This document shows, in pieces, positions 8,090 to 16,159 of a DNA stretch of 64,000 nucleotides. The notes under the pieces were generated by a model. That model was given only the letters and a program-made list of their open reading frames with translations. It was not told where the DNA came from and ran no database searches. Numbering within the stretch: position 1 is the stretch's first letter; each line of letters starts with the position of its first letter. Source of the DNA: Planktotalea arctica (GTDB lineage: Bacteria > Pseudomonadota > Alphaproteobacteria > Rhodobacterales > Rhodobacteraceae); NCBI RefSeq assembly GCF_002105285.1, contig NZ_MUHR01000001.1, positions 310,001 to 374,000 on the forward strand, in the 5' to 3' direction. The position numbers and the translations under genes are program-made.

Positions 8090-9626
8090 CGGGGATATCC
8101 ACTTCAAATCCTTGACCCGCCATCCAAAGTCCCAACTGTGCTGGCGTCATATCGCCACGCTTAAACTCTGGCGACAGTCGTCCGTCTGCAATGACATGTA
8201 TCACGTCTGACAGCGCCATCACTTCGTCCAGATCCTCAGAAATCAACAACACCGCTGCACCGCGTTCGCGCGCGGCGAGAAGCTGGCTGTGCACATAGTT
8301 GACCGCGCCGATATCAAGGCCACGCACTGGTTGATTGGCGAGGATAATTTGCGGATTAGCCTCAAGCACGCGACCAAGGATCAGTTTTTGCATGTTGCCA
8401 CCAGACAACAGGCGGATAGGTGTATCCGATCCGGGACAGCGCACATCGTATTTGTCGATGATTGCATCGGCAAAAGCCCTAGACTTACTCCAATTCAGCC
8501 AGCCGGATTTGCTAAAATCCGCAGATGTGTATCGTTCCAGAATGGCGTTTTCCACAAGGTCAAAATCCGCGATCGTGCCCGTCTTGTGGCGATCTTCGGG
8601 GATGCGCGCGATACCGCTTTGTACCGCGATGCGTGGCGTCCATTTCTGAGCGGTTTCAGATCCCAAAACAACTTGCCCTTCGCTTGGGCTCAATACACCT
8701 CCAACGACATCAGCCATCGCAGCCTGTCCGTTGCCAGATACGCCGGCAAGACCGATGATCTGCCCCGCCTTTAAGGTCAATGACACTGATTTCAAACCAG
8801 GGGTGCTGCCAATATCGGGCGTGGTAACAGTGCGCAACGCCAGCAGCGGCGCACCCGGTTTTGCAGGCGAGACGTCAGGCGGTGTCGCCTCAGTCCCCAT
8901 CATCATCGCTGCCAGCGCGTTCTTATCGGTGTCTTTTGTTTTCACACCGCCTGCCATTTTGCCGTGTCGTAACACCACGACCCGATCCGCGATGGCCATC
9001 ACTTCGTGTAATTTATGCGAGATGAAGATAATCGAAAGGCCTTCTTTGATCGCAAGTCGAAGGGTCGCAAACAAATCGTCCGTCTCTTGTGGGGTCAACA
9101 CAGCAGTTGGCTCATCAAGGATCAAAATCCGCACATCGCGGTATAGCGCCTTGAGGATTTCAACTCTTTGACGTTCCCCCACAGACAGCGTTCCGACATA
9201 CGCATCAGGTGAAACGGCAAGGTGGAACTTCTTTGATAATGCCAAAATTTGCGCTTTTGCTGCAGCGCGGCCCAAGCTGAATTTCAGCAACGAATGGACA
9301 CCCAAAGTGATGTTTTCTTGCACCGTCAGGTTATCGGCCAGCGTAAAATGTTGATGCACCATCCCAACGCCAGCGTCCAAAGCCGCCCGCGAATTGCCGG
9401 GTGGCAATGTCTCACCGAACACACGTACAGTTCCGCTATCGGCTGTATACTGACCGAATAAGGTATTCATGAGCGTGGTTTTTCCCGCGCCATTCTCACC
9501 CAACAGGGCAACAACTTCGCCCACGTTCACGGAAAGGCTGACCGCATCATTTGCGGTCAGCTCTCCAAACCGTTTTGTAATTTCGTTGAGGGAGAGTGCC
9601 TCAACTGCCTCTTTGGTCATGATCAA
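8079..9626 (-). CDS. ABC transporter ATP-binding protein with two fused nucleotide-binding domains
   Basis: A 515-residue protein. Domain 1 has a Walker A GENGAGKT at 43-50, the signature LSVGERQRVEI and Walker B ILILDEPTAVL. Domain 2 has a degenerate P-loop (GVSGNGQAA), the signature LSGGNMQKL and no canonical Walker B, as in sugar and nucleoside importers of the MglA/YufO type. It energises the two permeases encoded directly downstream. The start is one base before the end of the binding-protein gene, with an ATGATCATG that gives two possible starts two codons apart. Confidence 0.92.
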   Translation of the reverse strand: MIMTKEAVEALSLNEITKRFGELTANDAVSLSVNVGEVVALLGENGAGKTTLMNTLFGQYTADSGTVRVFGETLPPGNSRAALDAGVGMVHQHFTLADNLTVQENITLGVHSLLKFSLGRAAAKAQILALSKKFHLAVSPDAYVGTLSVGERQRVEILKALYRDVRILILDEPTAVLTPQETDDLFATLRLAIKEGLSIIFISHKLHEVMAIADRVVVLRHGKMAGGVKTKDTDKNALAAMMMGTEATPPDVSPAKPGAPLLALRTVTTPDIGSTPGLKSVSLTLKAGQIIGLAGVSGNGQAAMADVVGGVLSPSEGQVVLGSETAQKWTPRIAVQSGIARIPEDRHKTGTIADFDLVENAILERYTSADFSKSGWLNWSKSRAFADAIIDKYDVRCPGSDTPIRLLSGGNMQKLILGRVLEANPQIILANQPVRGLDIGAVNYVHSQLLAARERGAAVLLISEDLDEVMALSDVIHVIADGRLSPEFKRGDMTPAQLGLWMAGQGFEVDIPDAS

Positions 9627-10634
9627 TTACGACGAAGACGGTTCGTCGTCGTTAATTGTGACGACGAAATCGCCTGACATAATCTCAGCCTGACGCTGTG
9701 CTACAAGCGCGAGTGCCGCTTCTGGAACTTTGCCTTCAAACGTACCCAATGGCGCAAGACTTGAACCACCTTGGTTCATGAAAGAAAAGATTCCGTAATC
9801 CGCAGCCGTAAATGTACCAGCCTGCACCTCGGCGATGGCCTTATCCAACGTCGGCTCAAAGTGCCAAATTGCTGAGGCGACGACAGTTTCAGGATAGTCA
9901 GCCTGCGTATCGATAACGTTGCCAATGGCAAGGACACCCTTTTCCTGTGCGGCGTCAGACACACCAAACCGTTCAGCATACAGAACGTCGGCACCGTTTT
10001 CGATCATCGCAAAGGCGGTTTCCTTTGCTTTGGGTGGATCGAACCAGCTTCCGATAAAGGTCACTTGAAACGCGATATCAGGGTTCATCTCAAGCGCACC
10101 TGCCATAAAGGCGTGCATCAGGCGGTTTACTTCAGGGATAGGGAAACCGCCAACCAAGCCAATGTCGCCAGTTTCTGTCATCGCACCTGCAATAATGCCA
10201 GACAGATATGCTGCATCTTGAATGTAATTGTCGAAGACAGCGAAATTTGACAGCCCGGCATCTACTTTAAAGCTGGATCCCATCAAAAAGGCCACGTCCG
10301 GGTACTCTGCGGCGACTTCGCGCGCTTCTTGTTCTGCACCAAAAACTTCTCCGACAATCAGAGTGTTACCTGCTTCTGCATATTCGCGCATCACGCGGGC
10401 ATAGTCGGTATTGCTGACATTTTCGGAGTATGAGTAGGCAATATCGCCGCGATCCTGTGCTGCCAGTGCTGCTTCATGAATACGGCTGACCCACTGCTGC
10501 TCAACGGGCACAGTATAAATACCGGCCATTTTGATCGGCTCTGCAGCCATTGCACGTCCGGCTCCGAGTATCAGTGATGTTGCTGCAGTTGTCGCTATGA
10601 AATGGCGGCGGTTAAGGTGCGTTGGTTTTTTCAT
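9627..10634 (-). CDS. BMP-family ABC transporter substrate-binding protein
   Basis: About 335 residues, starting with a Tat-like signal (NRRHFIATTAATSLILGAGRAMA) and followed by the periplasmic Bmp domain (KMAGIYTVPVEQQWVSRIHEAAL, VAFLMGSSFK, GLVGGFPIPEVNRLMHAFMAGA). Bmp/Med-type lipoproteins and their soluble relatives bind nucleosides or related compounds. I chose the ATG at 10634 because AGAGGG lies at the right distance. The open frame continues 16 codons upstream, but that stretch contains the promoter and operator. It is the first gene of a five-gene operon ending in cytosine deaminase. The bound ligand (nucleoside, cytosine or other) is inferred from context only. Confidence 0.9.
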   Translation of the reverse strand: MKKPTHLNRRHFIATTAATSLILGAGRAMAAEPIKMAGIYTVPVEQQWVSRIHEAALAAQDRGDIAYSYSENVSNTDYARVMREYAEAGNTLIVGEVFGAEQEAREVAAEYPDVAFLMGSSFKVDAGLSNFAVFDNYIQDAAYLSGIIAGAMTETGDIGLVGGFPIPEVNRLMHAFMAGALEMNPDIAFQVTFIGSWFDPPKAKETAFAMIENGADVLYAERFGVSDAAQEKGVLAIGNVIDTQADYPETVVASAIWHFEPTLDKAIAEVQAGTFTAADYGIFSFMNQGGSSLAPLGTFEGKVPEAALALVAQRQAEIMSGDFVVTINDDEPSSS

Positions 10635-10659
10635 TGAACTATCCCTCTTGAGTTTCATC

Positions 10660-10690
10660 ATAATAGCGCCTCGTTTGACCATTCGGTCAA
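10660..10690 (-). promoter_or_regulatory. Candidate promoter with overlapping RutR-like operator before the BMP transporter operon
   Basis: The palindrome TTGACC-ATTC-GGTCAA (10675-10690) differs at one defined position from the E. coli RutR site TTGACCANNTGGTCAA. On the minus strand its first half also serves as a -35 (TTGACC), followed 19 nt later by TATTAT (10665-10660). A repressor bound here would block the promoter. RutR controls pyrimidine degradation in E. coli; its role here is inferred. Confidence 0.6.
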
Positions 10691-10926
10691 GAAATGTTTT
10701 GCCGAACAGAACTGATAGCGGGCACAGCCTTTTGCTTATCGAGGTTTTGACTCGGATAGCTTAAAAATTTGGCAGAGTGTGCTCCGATGTACCCGTCAAT
10801 TGGCGTATTGCTGGATTTGCGCATGCCAAGAGGTTCATGGTCGGACCCATAAAGGAAGTCATTCGCGCAAACGCCGCATCAGCTCTCACCGCGCCGGCAC
10901 AAGGCCGCAAAGCGTCATTGACGTGT
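10691..10926. other. Intergenic region upstream of the transporter operon
   Basis: A 236-nt stretch between the operator and the SDR stop codon. An open frame of 77 codons on the minus strand (10761-10994) runs into the SDR gene but has no ribosome-binding site or known domain. I see no terminator or RNA structure. Confidence 0.4.
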
Positions 10927-11682
10927 TTAGTATTGCTTCCCCCTGAGCGCAGGCAAGCCAACCCCCGTGCTCTCGAACCCTCCATCGGACGCAATCACTT
11001 GCCCAGTCACGTAACTCGCCTCGGGTGAGCACAGGAACGTAATCACCGAGGCGATCTCGTCCTCTGATCCGTAGCGGTTGAGCGGGATCGCGTCGTGATA
11101 GGCGTCGATGATCTCTTGAGTGTGGACCGCCATCGCCAGTTTGGTGCGCACGGGGCCGGGGCAGACGCAGTTGGCGCGGATGCCAAACTCGCCCAACTCT
11201 GCTGCCTGTTGTTTGGTCAGATGGATCACGGCGGCCTTGGATGTGCCATAGGCCACGCGCAGGGTCGAGGCGCGCAGGCCAGAGATAGAGCCGATGTTGA
11301 CGATTGCGCCTTTGGTAGCTTTGAGCGCGTCGGTGGCGGCCTGTGACATCAAGAACGTGCCGTCGAGGTTGATCGACATGACCGCCTTCCAACGGGCGAA
11401 ATCCGTTTCCTCAATCGGCCCAAAATCAGCGATGCCTGCGTTGTTCGCCAGCGCGTCGATCTGGCCGAAGTGGGCAAGGGTTTCGGCGATGATTTTCGGG
11501 GCCTGTTCGGGCTGCGAAATATCATAGTTGAGCGGCAGGACGTTATCGAGGCTCTTCGCGCTTAACGCTAGCTCATCGCCGTCCCAATCCACCATCGCAA
11601 CGCTCCAGCCTTTGGCGAGGAATTGTTTGGTTGTGGCAAGGCCAATGCCGCGCGCGGCACCTGTGACGAGTGCTGTTTTCAT
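10927..11682 (-). CDS. Short-chain dehydrogenase/reductase (SDR)
   Basis: A 251-residue classical SDR: cofactor motif TGAARGIG (7-14), an Asp (VDWDGD, 31-36) after the second strand that favours NAD, NNAG (80-83), catalytic Ser in NIGSISG (129-135), and Tyr145-x3-Lys149 (YGTSK). It probably oxidises or reduces a secondary alcohol. Its start overlaps the stop of the FadR-type regulator by 4 nt (ATGA), so the two are co-transcribed and probably share one catabolic task. The substrate is not evident. The C-terminal extension GVGLPALRGKQY is characteristic of sugar-acid-like SDRs but not diagnostic. Confidence 0.9.
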   Translation of the reverse strand: MKTALVTGAARGIGLATTKQFLAKGWSVAMVDWDGDELALSAKSLDNVLPLNYDISQPEQAPKIIAETLAHFGQIDALANNAGIADFGPIEETDFARWKAVMSINLDGTFLMSQAATDALKATKGAIVNIGSISGLRASTLRVAYGTSKAAVIHLTKQQAAELGEFGIRANCVCPGPVRTKLAMAVHTQEIIDAYHDAIPLNRYGSEDEIASVITFLCSPEASYVTGQVIASDGGFESTGVGLPALRGKQY

Positions 11683-12455
11683 TTTGGACCCTTTGATTGT
11701 TCGTGCTCGAACCGCTGGCGCGCGATGGCTTCATTCGCTTGCGCTTTGACGTCATCGCGCAGGGATTGCTCGACGTAATTGAGATGGGCGATTACCGCGT
11801 CGCGCGCGCCTTGCGGATCGCGCGATTGCAATGCTGCGTTGATCTTGGCATGCTGCGCCAGCAGTACATCGCGGGTGGTGCGTTGTTTGAACATGATCTG
11901 GCGGTTATAAAACACGCCCTCGCGCAAAAGTTGATACATGGAGCGCATCATGTGCAGCATAATCACGTTGTGGCTCGCCTCGATAATGGCGAGGTGGAAG
12001 TCGGCATCTAATTGCGCTTCGTCCTCGGGAGAGCGTTTGACGTAGGTGCTCTCCATCTTGCGGTAAACCGCGTCGATCACTTGCAGGTCTGTATCGGAGG
12101 CAAGGCGCGCGGCGCGCTCTGCGGCCAGCCCTTCCATATCGCGGCGGAATGAGAGGTAGTCGAACACTGCCTCATCATTGCGTGCGAACAGGCGGGTGAG
12201 GGCAGGAGAAAAAGCGGAGCCGAGAACGTCGGCCACGAAGATGCCCGCGCCTGCTTTGCTCGCGAGGAGGCCGTCGTTTTGCAAGCTGGCTATAGCGTCG
12301 CGCAAGCTCGGGCGCGATACGCCGAGGCGTTCGGACAGTTCGCGCTCTGACGGGAGGCGTTCACCCGGTCGCAGGATGCCGCGCAGGATCAGGTCTTCAA
12401 TCTGACGGATGACGGCGATTGAGAGTTTTTCTGGCTCGACGGGTTTGAATGGCAT
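11679..12455 (-). CDS. GntR-family regulator, FadR subfamily (FCD domain)
   Basis: A 258-residue protein with an N-terminal winged helix (RQIEDLILRGILRPGERLPS, ERELSERLGVSRPSLRDAI, residues 17-60) and a C-terminal all-helical FCD effector domain containing the metal-site pattern DADFHLAI and later His residues (NYVEQ and QHAKI regions). Such regulators sense organic acids. It precedes and overlaps the SDR gene, so it probably controls its own operon. An inverted repeat GGTCA-N7-TGACC lies 21 nt upstream of the start. The ligand is unknown; subfamily assignment is firm. Confidence 0.9.
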   Translation of the reverse strand: MPFKPVEPEKLSIAVIRQIEDLILRGILRPGERLPSERELSERLGVSRPSLRDAIASLQNDGLLASKAGAGIFVADVLGSAFSPALTRLFARNDEAVFDYLSFRRDMEGLAAERAARLASDTDLQVIDAVYRKMESTYVKRSPEDEAQLDADFHLAIIEASHNVIMLHMMRSMYQLLREGVFYNRQIMFKQRTTRDVLLAQHAKINAALQSRDPQGARDAVIAHLNYVEQSLRDDVKAQANEAIARQRFEHEQSKGPK

Positions 12456-12475
12456 TCGATCGCTCGCGCATGATT

Positions 12476-12492
12476 GGTCAGGTTATATGACC
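12476..12492. promoter_or_regulatory. Inverted repeat, possible operator of the FadR-type regulator
   Basis: GGTCA (12476-12480) and TGACC (12488-12492) are separated by 7 nt, flanked by TT and GAA, and lie just upstream of the regulator start. FadR/LldR-type proteins recognise short TGGTC/GACCA half-sites, so autoregulation is plausible. Confidence 0.45.
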
Positions 12493-12515
12493 GAAGGTAC
12501 GGCGCGGCAAGTATT

Positions 12516-12567
12516 GAGGGCGGGGGCCAGCCCCCGTGCCCCCGAAGTTTTTTTTGGAAAGATGAAG
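12516..12567 (+). repeat. Dispersed intergenic palindromic repeat, copy B (subtype 1)
   Basis: GGGGGCCAGCCCCC is followed by GTGCCCCCGAAG, a run of eight T, GG and AAAGATGAAG. It abuts the stop codon of the downstream Lin0512 gene (12568) and fills most of the space to the FadR-type regulator. Confidence 0.8.
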
Positions 12568-12912
12568 CTAGGCCTGTTTCGGAAGGAACGCTTCAATTGC
12601 AGCGGTTGCGATGACGATGGTAGTGCCCGTATCGGGGTTATGTACATTCAGGCCACCGTGGGTGGCGCTGATGGTCGCAGTGCCGCGGGGGAGGGCGGAT
12701 TTGAGTTGCTCGGTGTTGAGTTTTTCCGGCTCTTGGACGCCGATGGTGACCTTCACGCGCATGTCTGTGTGTGGAATATTGCGGGCAGCGAGCATGGGGA
12801 TGGCGGAGTGGCGGATTGCGTCCTCGATCGCGCGAGCGGCGGCCTTGGTGTAATCCATCCCGTATTGATCGTTGCCAGAGCCCATTTCGATAATGAAGCG
12901 CTGATCATTCAT
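12568..12912 (-). CDS. Lin0512-family protein, second paralogue
   Basis: A 114-residue protein starting MNDQRFIIEMGSGNDQYG. The middle (DMRVKVTIGVQEPEKL) and end (GLNVHNPDTGTTIVIATAAIEAFL) match the upstream gene product position by position, and both fit the conserved Lin0512 family of unknown function. The start overlaps the first paralogue's stop by 4 nt (ATGA), so the two are almost certainly made together and may form a hetero-oligomer. I do not know a biochemical role. The repeat copy B follows directly. Confidence 0.85.
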   Translation of the reverse strand: MNDQRFIIEMGSGNDQYGMDYTKAAARAIEDAIRHSAIPMLAARNIPHTDMRVKVTIGVQEPEKLNTEQLKSALPRGTATISATHGGLNVHNPDTGTTIVIATAAIEAFLPKQA

Positions 12913-13253
12913 TGTGCTGGCTCCAGATCAAGGGACACGTTGATGGCTACTGATGCGATGACGGTCGGGTTGCCATTAGGGCGGGGCACGTCGAGACCGC
13001 CTTTGACCGCGTTGATGGTGACTTGACCATAGGGGAAGATGTCTTTGAGCGCGTCTTTGTCGAGTCTGTCAGGTTGCTGCACGCCCACTTCCACGTCGAT
13101 CAGCATCGCTTCCTTTTCCAAACCGAAGAGTTCCGCGAGGTTGATGGAATTGTGCCAAAGCGCATCTTGCAACGCGCGTTTGGCCGCCTGTGTGTAGTCT
13201 TGGCGGCGCAAGGATGCGCCTTGGCCAAATTCTGTAAGGAGGCGTTGTTTCAT
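12909..13253 (-). CDS. Lin0512-family protein, first paralogue
   Basis: A 114-residue protein MKQRLLTEFGQGASLRRQDYTQAAKRALQDAL, with IDVEVGVQQPDRL and GGLDVPRPNGNPTVIASVAINV aligned to the second paralogue. The ATG at 13253 is preferred over the TTG three codons upstream: AAGGAA lies 10 nt before it, and the resulting length equals that of the partner. Both genes follow a CorA/ZntB-like transporter on the same strand, which may indicate a common operon. Function unknown. Confidence 0.83.
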   Translation of the reverse strand: MKQRLLTEFGQGASLRRQDYTQAAKRALQDALWHNSINLAELFGLEKEAMLIDVEVGVQQPDRLDKDALKDIFPYGQVTINAVKGGLDVPRPNGNPTVIASVAINVSLDLEPAQ

Positions 13254-13271
13254 ATCATTCAATTTCCTTGA

Positions 13272-14225
13272 TTAAAGCCAATCGCGCCAGCGAAAAGCGG
13301 CATAAAGCGCGGCACCGATCAAGACTGATGCGATGCAAAGCCCTGCAAAGGCCCAGTTGGCGTCAACTCCGGGCATGCCCGCGACATTCACCCCGAAAAG
13401 ACCTGTCAGGAACCCCAGCGGTAGGAAGATCGCAGCCATGACCGATAGGACGTAACTGTTGCGGCCCAATTTCATAGCAGTCTGTGCATCGAGGTGTTCT
13501 TGGATGGCGGCAAGGCGGTCGCGCGTTGCATCCAGTGCTTCAACCGTGCGCGCCGTGCGATTGGCGGACTCGCGTAGATGGTTGGATTTATTGGAATGCA
13601 AAATGATAGTTGTGTCTGTGACCAAACGATCAAGCGCTTCACGCTGCGGGCCAACAAAGCGGCGCAACTTGATGATGGATTGACGCAACTCTAGGCATTC
13701 TTTGCTGGTATTGGCGCCCGCATCAAGCGAGCTTTCCTCCAGCGCATCCACCATTTCCTCGAACTGCAATGAAACGTTTTCAATGCGATAGGATAAGCCA
13801 TCAACCAGCGCAGTTAAAAAGGCGCTTGAAGTGGAAGGTGCGGTGCCTTCTTCAGCGTCTTGCCTTAGGGCATCGAGGGCCATCAGACGACGTTTGCGCA
13901 CTGAAATCACGCGTGCCTTTGTCACCCAAAGGCGCAGCGACACCATATCTTCAGGATCCGCTTCCGGATTGAGATTGACACCTCGCAGGGTCACGATCAG
14001 TCCATCACCAAACGCATCGACACGCGGCCGCGTTTCGGGGGCAAGCACGGCGGCGGCGATCAAGGGGTCAACCTGCGTGACGAGCCAATTCTCCAAGTCC
14101 GGTTCGGTTAGATCAAAGTGGGTCCAACGCCAGCTTTCGGGCAAAGGCTTTGCGTCAAGGTCTACTGATCTGGCTTTACCATTTTTGTCGATGTCAAAAC
14201 ATGCAAGTGGGTCTGGCAGTGCCAA
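13272..14225 (-). CDS. CorA/ZntB-family divalent cation transporter
   Basis: A 317-residue protein. A long soluble N-terminal domain with alpha-helical coiled regions (residues 1-255) is followed by two C-terminal membrane helices (about 256-276 and 291-310). The pore motif GVN (278-280, in GLFGVNVAGMPG) marks the CorA superfamily. The VAGMPG continuation is closer to ZntB-type proteins than to the GMNF of CorA. It forms a homopentameric channel for Mg2+ or Zn2+ in the inner membrane; the ion cannot be told from sequence. It lies 3 nt downstream of cobO and 18 nt upstream of the Lin0512 pair. Confidence 0.88.
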   Translation of the reverse strand: MALPDPLACFDIDKNGKARSVDLDAKPLPESWRWTHFDLTEPDLENWLVTQVDPLIAAAVLAPETRPRVDAFGDGLIVTLRGVNLNPEADPEDMVSLRLWVTKARVISVRKRRLMALDALRQDAEEGTAPSTSSAFLTALVDGLSYRIENVSLQFEEMVDALEESSLDAGANTSKECLELRQSIIKLRRFVGPQREALDRLVTDTTIILHSNKSNHLRESANRTARTVEALDATRDRLAAIQEHLDAQTAMKLGRNSYVLSVMAAIFLPLGFLTGLFGVNVAGMPGVDANWAFAGLCIASVLIGAALYAAFRWRDWL

Positions 14226-14228
14226 GGT

Positions 14229-14834
14229 TTAAAACTCCACCCCGATCTGCGCCTTCACGCCTGATCTGAAGGGATGCTTCACCAGTTCCATCTCGGTCAC
14301 CAAATCAGCGATCTCGATCAGATCATCCTTCGCATTGCGGCCCGTCATTACAACGTGGGTCATCGGTGGTTTCTCTTCCACCAAGAACGTCACCACATCG
14401 TTCACGTCGATATAGTCATAGCGCAGCGCGATATTGATTTCGTCCAAAAGCACCATTTTGTTGCTCTCGTCGCGGATCAATTCCTTGGCCTTTTCCCAAG
14501 CGGCCTGCGCCATTTCTGTGTCGCGGTCGCGATCCTGCGTTTCCCAAGTAAAGCCTTCGCCCATCGTGTGGAACGAACAAATGTCGGAAAATTTTCCGAG
14601 GATCAGATCACGCTCGCCCGTGCTCATCCCGCCTTTGATGAACTGCACCACAGCGCATTGCATATCATGGGCGATGTGGCGGAAAATCATGCCGAAGGCA
14701 GCAGAACTTTTGCCTTTGCCCTTGCCCGTGTGAATCACAATCAGACCTTTTTCATCGGTCTTTGTAGCCATGATCTTGTCGCGTGCGGTCTTCTTCTTGG
14801 CCATTTTCATCGCGTGACGTTCTGAATCGCTCAT
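14229..14834 (-). CDS. cobO: Cob(I)yrinic acid a,c-diamide adenosyltransferase
   Basis: A 201-residue P-loop protein with HTGKGKGKSSAAFG (35-48), VVQFIKGGMSTGE, the Walker B-like MVLLDEINIAL (127-137), and the C-terminal DLVTEMELVKHPF. This is the CobO/CobA-type ATP:corrinoid adenosyltransferase that attaches the upper adenosyl ligand in cobalamin biosynthesis. The ATG at 14834 has AGAGG at the right distance; the longer open frame to 15137 is antisense-like sequence through a terminator. It belongs to the cobN-cobW region, but a strong terminator separates it from the membrane-protein gene before it, so it may have its own promoter. Confidence 0.93.
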   Translation of the reverse strand: MSDSERHAMKMAKKKTARDKIMATKTDEKGLIVIHTGKGKGKSSAAFGMIFRHIAHDMQCAVVQFIKGGMSTGERDLILGKFSDICSFHTMGEGFTWETQDRDRDTEMAQAAWEKAKELIRDESNKMVLLDEINIALRYDYIDVNDVVTFLVEEKPPMTHVVMTGRNAKDDLIEIADLVTEMELVKHPFRSGVKAQIGVEF

Positions 14835-14889
14835 GTGCTGCCTCTTTCGCGCTAGGTTTGAGAGAACATAGGTGCGATGGGCGCGCGCG

Positions 14890-14923
14890 AAAAGGGCGCT
14901 TGAACAGATCAAGCGCCCTTTTT
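14890..14923 (-). terminator. Strong intrinsic terminator between the membrane protein gene and cobO
   Basis: A perfect 14-bp stem AAAAGGGCGCTTGA (14890-14903) and TCAAGCGCCCTTTT (14909-14922) around ACAGA. On the minus strand the stem ends in TTTT, and on the plus strand in TTTTT. It lies 7 nt past the stop of the upstream minus-strand gene. Confidence 0.9.
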
Positions 14924-14929
14924 GCAGGT

Positions 14930-16138
14930 TTATTCGGCAGGGATCGCAGCGACGGGCGCTGTGCTGAAATGCTGGCGGTTGAGACGGAAGACCATTGCAA
15001 TGGCGATCAATTGCATCGCGATGGCAACTGCGCTCAGCATCCAATAACCTGAGCCGAACTTCGTGATTACATCGGCACCAACGAGGCCCTTGTTGATGAA
15101 GAAGTGACCCATCACAGAAAGTGCGACAAAGGGGCAAACGAGTGCGTAGGACCCAACGGAGGTTTTCGCACCAATTACGAAGTCGCTCCAGTAACCCTGC
15201 ACCTTGAGAACGGCGAGGCCAAGACCAAGAAAGGCAAACTGCACACCAAGCAGCTTGGCGGTTAGCATCAGAGTCTCAGCGGGCGGTGCATGCACTTCGA
15301 ATGTGGTGTGCAAGCCGTGGTTTTGACGCAGCACCATGATGCCGAGCACGGTCATCAATGGCACGGTAATCATCAGGGTTGGTGCAACTTCACGCGCCGC
15401 GCCGTGGCGGATCATCCCAAGGATGCCTGCGAAGATGGCAAGCGTCGCGTAAATGGTCGCGATCACGCCGATGAATGTTGACAGGATTAGCGATGTCGCG
15501 ACGGTCGCCTTGATCGTGCTCATTGCCGCGGGGGCGGACATGCCGACGGCAACCATGGCAAGGGCGAAACCGGGAAGCGCCTGAGCGAAAGAGCCATTGG
15601 CTGTCTCGTCAAAGCTGCCATCTGCGAGGACATCGCCGATGAAGCTGGCGATCATGCGCAGGGCGATTGCAGCGATCAACGCAAAGACGATCAGCGCCAC
15701 AGGGAAGAGGTATTCGATGACGTCCCAAAGACCGGGAACGAAGACGAGGCCGACGATGAAAAGTGCGTTAACGCTCATTGCGAGGGCGAGGGGCATTGCG
15801 AGCTGCGTTGAGGCGGCGTTGGATTTTGCGAATTTGGCGTAGCCGTCGGATTTATTGAACGTTGTGAATTGCTTTAGATTCCAGATCAGTGACTTCAGGT
15901 TGAGGATGGTAAAGCCGGCGATGCCGACGGCTGCGATGATGATCGCGCTTTGCATCGCGAAGCTGCCGGTCTGGAAGGCGCTGAGAATGTCTTCGAACAC
16001 GGGAACGGGGCGGCCTTGATGCGGAACCCAGAACATCAGGAACATGAAAAAAGTGACGCTTAATCCGCCCGCACCAAGCGAGGCGAGAAAGTAAAGCGGC
16101 GCATAGTTCTGCGCGGCAACGGAAGAACGGGTCTGCAT
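14930..16138 (-). CDS. Polytopic membrane protein of unknown function (possibly TsoY-like)
   Basis: About 402 residues with roughly ten predicted membrane helices. It begins YAPLYFLASLGAGGLSVTFF and contains KSLIWNLKQF, PGFALAMVAVGMSAPAAM and a single Cys (Cys335) inside the helix YALVCPFVALSVMG. I do not recognise a characterised function. I have only a weak memory that proteins of this appearance carry the label TsoY family (seleno)protein, in which the lone Cys would be the position of Sec in some homologues. The ATG at 16138 has AAGGAT before it. An ATTC-N8-GAAT palindrome, as bound by SqrR/BigR-type sulfide sensors, lies 22 nt upstream, and a strong terminator follows, so it is probably a monocistronic, separately regulated gene set between cobN and cobO. 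Confidence 0.75.
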   Translation of the reverse strand: MQTRSSVAAQNYAPLYFLASLGAGGLSVTFFMFLMFWVPHQGRPVPVFEDILSAFQTGSFAMQSAIIIAAVGIAGFTILNLKSLIWNLKQFTTFNKSDGYAKFAKSNAASTQLAMPLALAMSVNALFIVGLVFVPGLWDVIEYLFPVALIVFALIAAIALRMIASFIGDVLADGSFDETANGSFAQALPGFALAMVAVGMSAPAAMSTIKATVATSLILSTFIGVIATIYATLAIFAGILGMIRHGAAREVAPTLMITVPLMTVLGIMVLRQNHGLHTTFEVHAPPAETLMLTAKLLGVQFAFLGLGLAVLKVQGYWSDFVIGAKTSVGSYALVCPFVALSVMGHFFINKGLVGADVITKFGSGYWMLSAVAIAMQLIAIAMVFRLNRQHFSTAPVAAIPAE

Positions 16139-16159
16139 GGGATATCCTTTCACAGTGAT

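Noticed and set aside
10761-10994. A 77-codon minus-strand frame in the intergenic region beside the SDR gene
   Set aside because: No ribosome-binding site or known domain, and it runs into the SDR coding sequence.
14835-15137. N-terminal extension of cobO
   Set aside because: It runs through a strong terminator and into the neighbouring membrane-protein gene. The start at 14834 has a good ribosome-binding site and fits family length.
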